Of a DNA stretch of 24,036 nt, positions 22,594 to 24,036 are shown in pieces. The DNA is from JANWYT01 sp046719465 (lineage in GTDB: Bacteria > Chloroflexota > Anaerolineae > Aggregatilineales > Phototrophicaceae). The DNA is taken from contig JBDNCV010000054.1 in assembly GCA_046719465.1 (NCBI GenBank), positions 1 through 24,036 of the forward strand, written 5' to 3'. The notes beneath the pieces were generated by a model that was given only the letters and a program-made list of their open reading frames with translations, was not told the DNA's origin and searched no databases. A program made the position numbers and the translations under genes. Each line of letters begins with the position of its first letter. Positions within the stretch are counted from its first letter, which is position 1.

Positions 22594-24036
22594 CTAATTG
22601 CCGATGCCCAACTGAATGCGGATTTCATCCCACAGCATTTGATACTCACCTTCGGCCTCGGTGATAGGACGATAGAACTCCAAGCGTGTCATCGTCTCCG
22701 GCCCGACGAACAGCGCCGGGTTGTTGAACACCTCAGGGCGGATGAAGCCGCTGTCGATGGCGGCTTGGTTGGTCGTGTTGTAGCCGGTGTCGTTCACGAT
22801 CTGAGCGGCCACGAACGGATCGTTCAGATAGTCGATGAAGGCCTCGGCCAAGCGCTGATTTTGTGCGCCGCGCAGGATGACCGCCATCGTCACGTCAACC
22901 GCGGAGCCTTCCTGCGGCACGACGTAGACGAAGCGATCACACTGGCACTTCTCCGGCAGCGAATAGGCGTAGCTGCTGTAGGTGAGGATCATGTCCACCT
23001 CGCCATTCTCCAGCGCCTCGGTGAAGCCGCCCGTCATGCTGACGGCGTTGCTGCCGTTGGCCTTGAGGAACTCAGCGGCTTTGCGGATTTCCTCCAGATC
23101 GGTGCTGCTCGCGCTGACGCCCATCAGCCAGAAGGCGGGGCCGAACATGCCGCGGTAGTCGTCGATCCACTGCACCGGGCCGTTGTGGGTGAAGAAGTCC
23201 ATCCACGACACGGGCGGGGTGCTCACGCGCTCACGGTTGTAGACGATGCCATAGGTCGACCACAGGTAGGGCACGCCCCACTCGTTGTTGGGGTCAAAAT
23301 ATTGGCCTTTCCAGCGCTCAGCCACGTTGGCGTAGTTGGGGATGTTCTCAAAGTTGACGCGCTCCAGCAGCCCCTCGCTGGCGAGGATGGCGATGGCGTA
23401 GTCGTTGGGGAAGGCGATGTCATAGCCCGGGTTGCCGATGCGCATCTGGGTGATGAGCGTCTCGTTGGTGTCGAAGTAGCCCAGCGTCACCGTCACACCC
23501 TCGCACAGGCGCGTGAAGTCCTGAATGGTGGTGTTGCCGATGTATTCCGCCCAGTTGTAGATGCGAAGCTGCTGGCCGCTGAAGTCCTCGGGGCACGTCC
23601 ACGTGATGCCGCCCGGGGTGACGGTGGCGACGGCAGGCGCTTCCGTCGCGGCGGGCATGGCCTCGCTGGTGGCTTCGGGGGTCGCTTCGGGCGTGGCCTC
23701 TGGCTCAACGGTGGCTTCTGGTTCGGTGGTCGGTTCTAGGGTTGCTTCCGGTGTGGCTTCCGGCACAGCGGCCTCGGCAGTGGCCTCAGCGGTGGCTTCA
23801 GGGGTGACCTCGGGCGTCGCCTCGGGCGTGGCCGCGGCTGCGGCGGCCTGCGCCGCGCGCAGGATCGCTATCGCCACACCGCCGGTCTGGGTGCGCGTTG
23901 GCACGGCCACGACAGCGGGGGTCGGCTCCACTGTCACTTCAGGGGTGGCTTCAGGGGTGACCTCGGGTGTGGCTTCAACGACAACTTCGGGCGTGACCTC
24001 AGGGGTCGCTTCAGGCGTCACTTCGGGCGTGACCTC
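22594..24036 (-). CDS. potD: PotD-like polyamine-binding protein with Thr-Pro-Glu-rich linker (5' end outside window)
   Basis: Partial gene: the frame runs off the right edge, so the export signal is not seen; the visible part has 480 codons. The first 143 visible residues are low-complexity, made of ATPE/VTPE/EPEA units with one interruption (about VPTRTQTGGVAIAILRAAQ). The remaining 337 residues are a type II periplasmic-binding-protein domain: RIYNWAEYIGN, GYDIAFPNDYAIAILASEGL, VPYLWSTYGIVYN, GVSASSTD and YSSYAYSLPEKC match the PotD/PotF pattern. It should capture spermidine or putrescine outside the cell, with the linker probably spanning the distance from a lipid anchor. GTG codons within the linker are internal valines, not starts. 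It is followed by two hairpins and the PotA-like gene. Confidence 0.87.
   Translation of the reverse strand, partial: EVTPEVTPEATPEVTPEVVVEATPEVTPEATPEVTVEPTPAVVAVPTRTQTGGVAIAILRAAQAAAAAATPEATPEVTPEATAEATAEAAVPEATPEATLEPTTEPEATVEPEATPEATPEATSEAMPAATEAPAVATVTPGGITWTCPEDFSGQQLRIYNWAEYIGNTTIQDFTRLCEGVTVTLGYFDTNETLITQMRIGNPGYDIAFPNDYAIAILASEGLLERVNFENIPNYANVAERWKGQYFDPNNEWGVPYLWSTYGIVYNRERVSTPPVSWMDFFTHNGPVQWIDDYRGMFGPAFWLMGVSASSTDLEEIRKAAEFLKANGSNAVSMTGGFTEALENGEVDMILTYSSYAYSLPEKCQCDRFVYVVPQEGSAVDVTMAVILRGAQNQRLAEAFIDYLNDPFVAAQIVNDTGYNTTNQAAIDSGFIRPEVFNNPALFVGPETMTRLEFYRPITEAEGEYQMLWDEIRIQLGIGN
23608..24036 (-). repeat. Thr-Pro-Glu-rich coding repeat
   Basis: Codons repeat in 6- to 12-base units encoding ATPE, VTPE, TAEA and EPEA, running to the window edge. 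The stretch is extracytoplasmic linker of the PotD-like protein. Such DNA is prone to slippage, so its length may vary between strains or assemblies. Confidence 0.8.

Overview
The window is high-GC, densely coded DNA on both strands, with no rRNA, tRNA or CRISPR array that I can see. It looks like a chromosomal segment from a Chloroflexota (Anaerolineae-like) bacterium. The clues are a menaquinone-type prenyltransferase, a Thr-Pro-Glu-rich linker on a solute-binding protein, a bacterial PHAX-domain protein, and a ComP-like multi-pass sensor module fused to a Ser/Thr kinase. The assignment is inference; no marker gene settles it.

Layout, left to right. (1) 69-5546, plus strand: a lipoprotein, a 38-aa single-pass microprotein, an MBOAT acyltransferase, an S23-type four-helix-bundle gene, a membrane-anchored SGNH-like protein, an acyl carrier protein and an acyl-AMP ligase. 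Apart from the S23 gene and perhaps the lipoprotein, these match the parts of a Dlt-type envelope acylation pathway (DltX, DltB, DltD, DltC and a DltA-like ligase). The microprotein ends in an aromatic-x-Tyr-x-x-Phe hexapeptide like the acyl-shuttle tail of DltX. The ligase looks like the fatty-acyl-AMP ligase branch, so the cargo may be an acyl chain and not D-alanine. (2) 5587-6498, minus: a DUF4380-like, aldose-epimerase-fold protein. (3) 6643-11116, plus: a MarR regulator followed by two half-size ABC exporters forming an asymmetric heterodimer, with an array of three operator-like palindromes ahead of the regulator.

(4) 11262-14128, minus: a lysylphosphatidylglycerol-synthase-like membrane protein translationally coupled to a membrane Ser/Thr kinase. 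(5) 14239-17807, minus: a MacB/LolD-type ATPase and a 943-aa FtsX-family permease. (6) 17971-21348, plus: a HEAT-like/membrane/degenerate alpha/beta-hydrolase protein, a MenA-like prenyltransferase and a PHAX-domain protein. (7) 21364-24036, minus: PotA-like and PotD-like polyamine transport genes separated by an intrinsic terminator; the PotD-like gene runs off the right edge.

The most notable finding is the Dlt-like cluster, which holds every expected step: activation (ligase), carrier (ACP), membrane transfer (MBOAT), shuttle (microprotein) and final transferase (SGNH protein). A small S23 cassette bounded by inverted arrays of a 7-bp repeat sits inside it, begins directly after the MBOAT stop codon, and contributes the start of the SGNH reading frame. 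Other points of interest are the PHAX-domain protein, the sensor-kinase chimera and a palindromic repeat at two convergent gene junctions.
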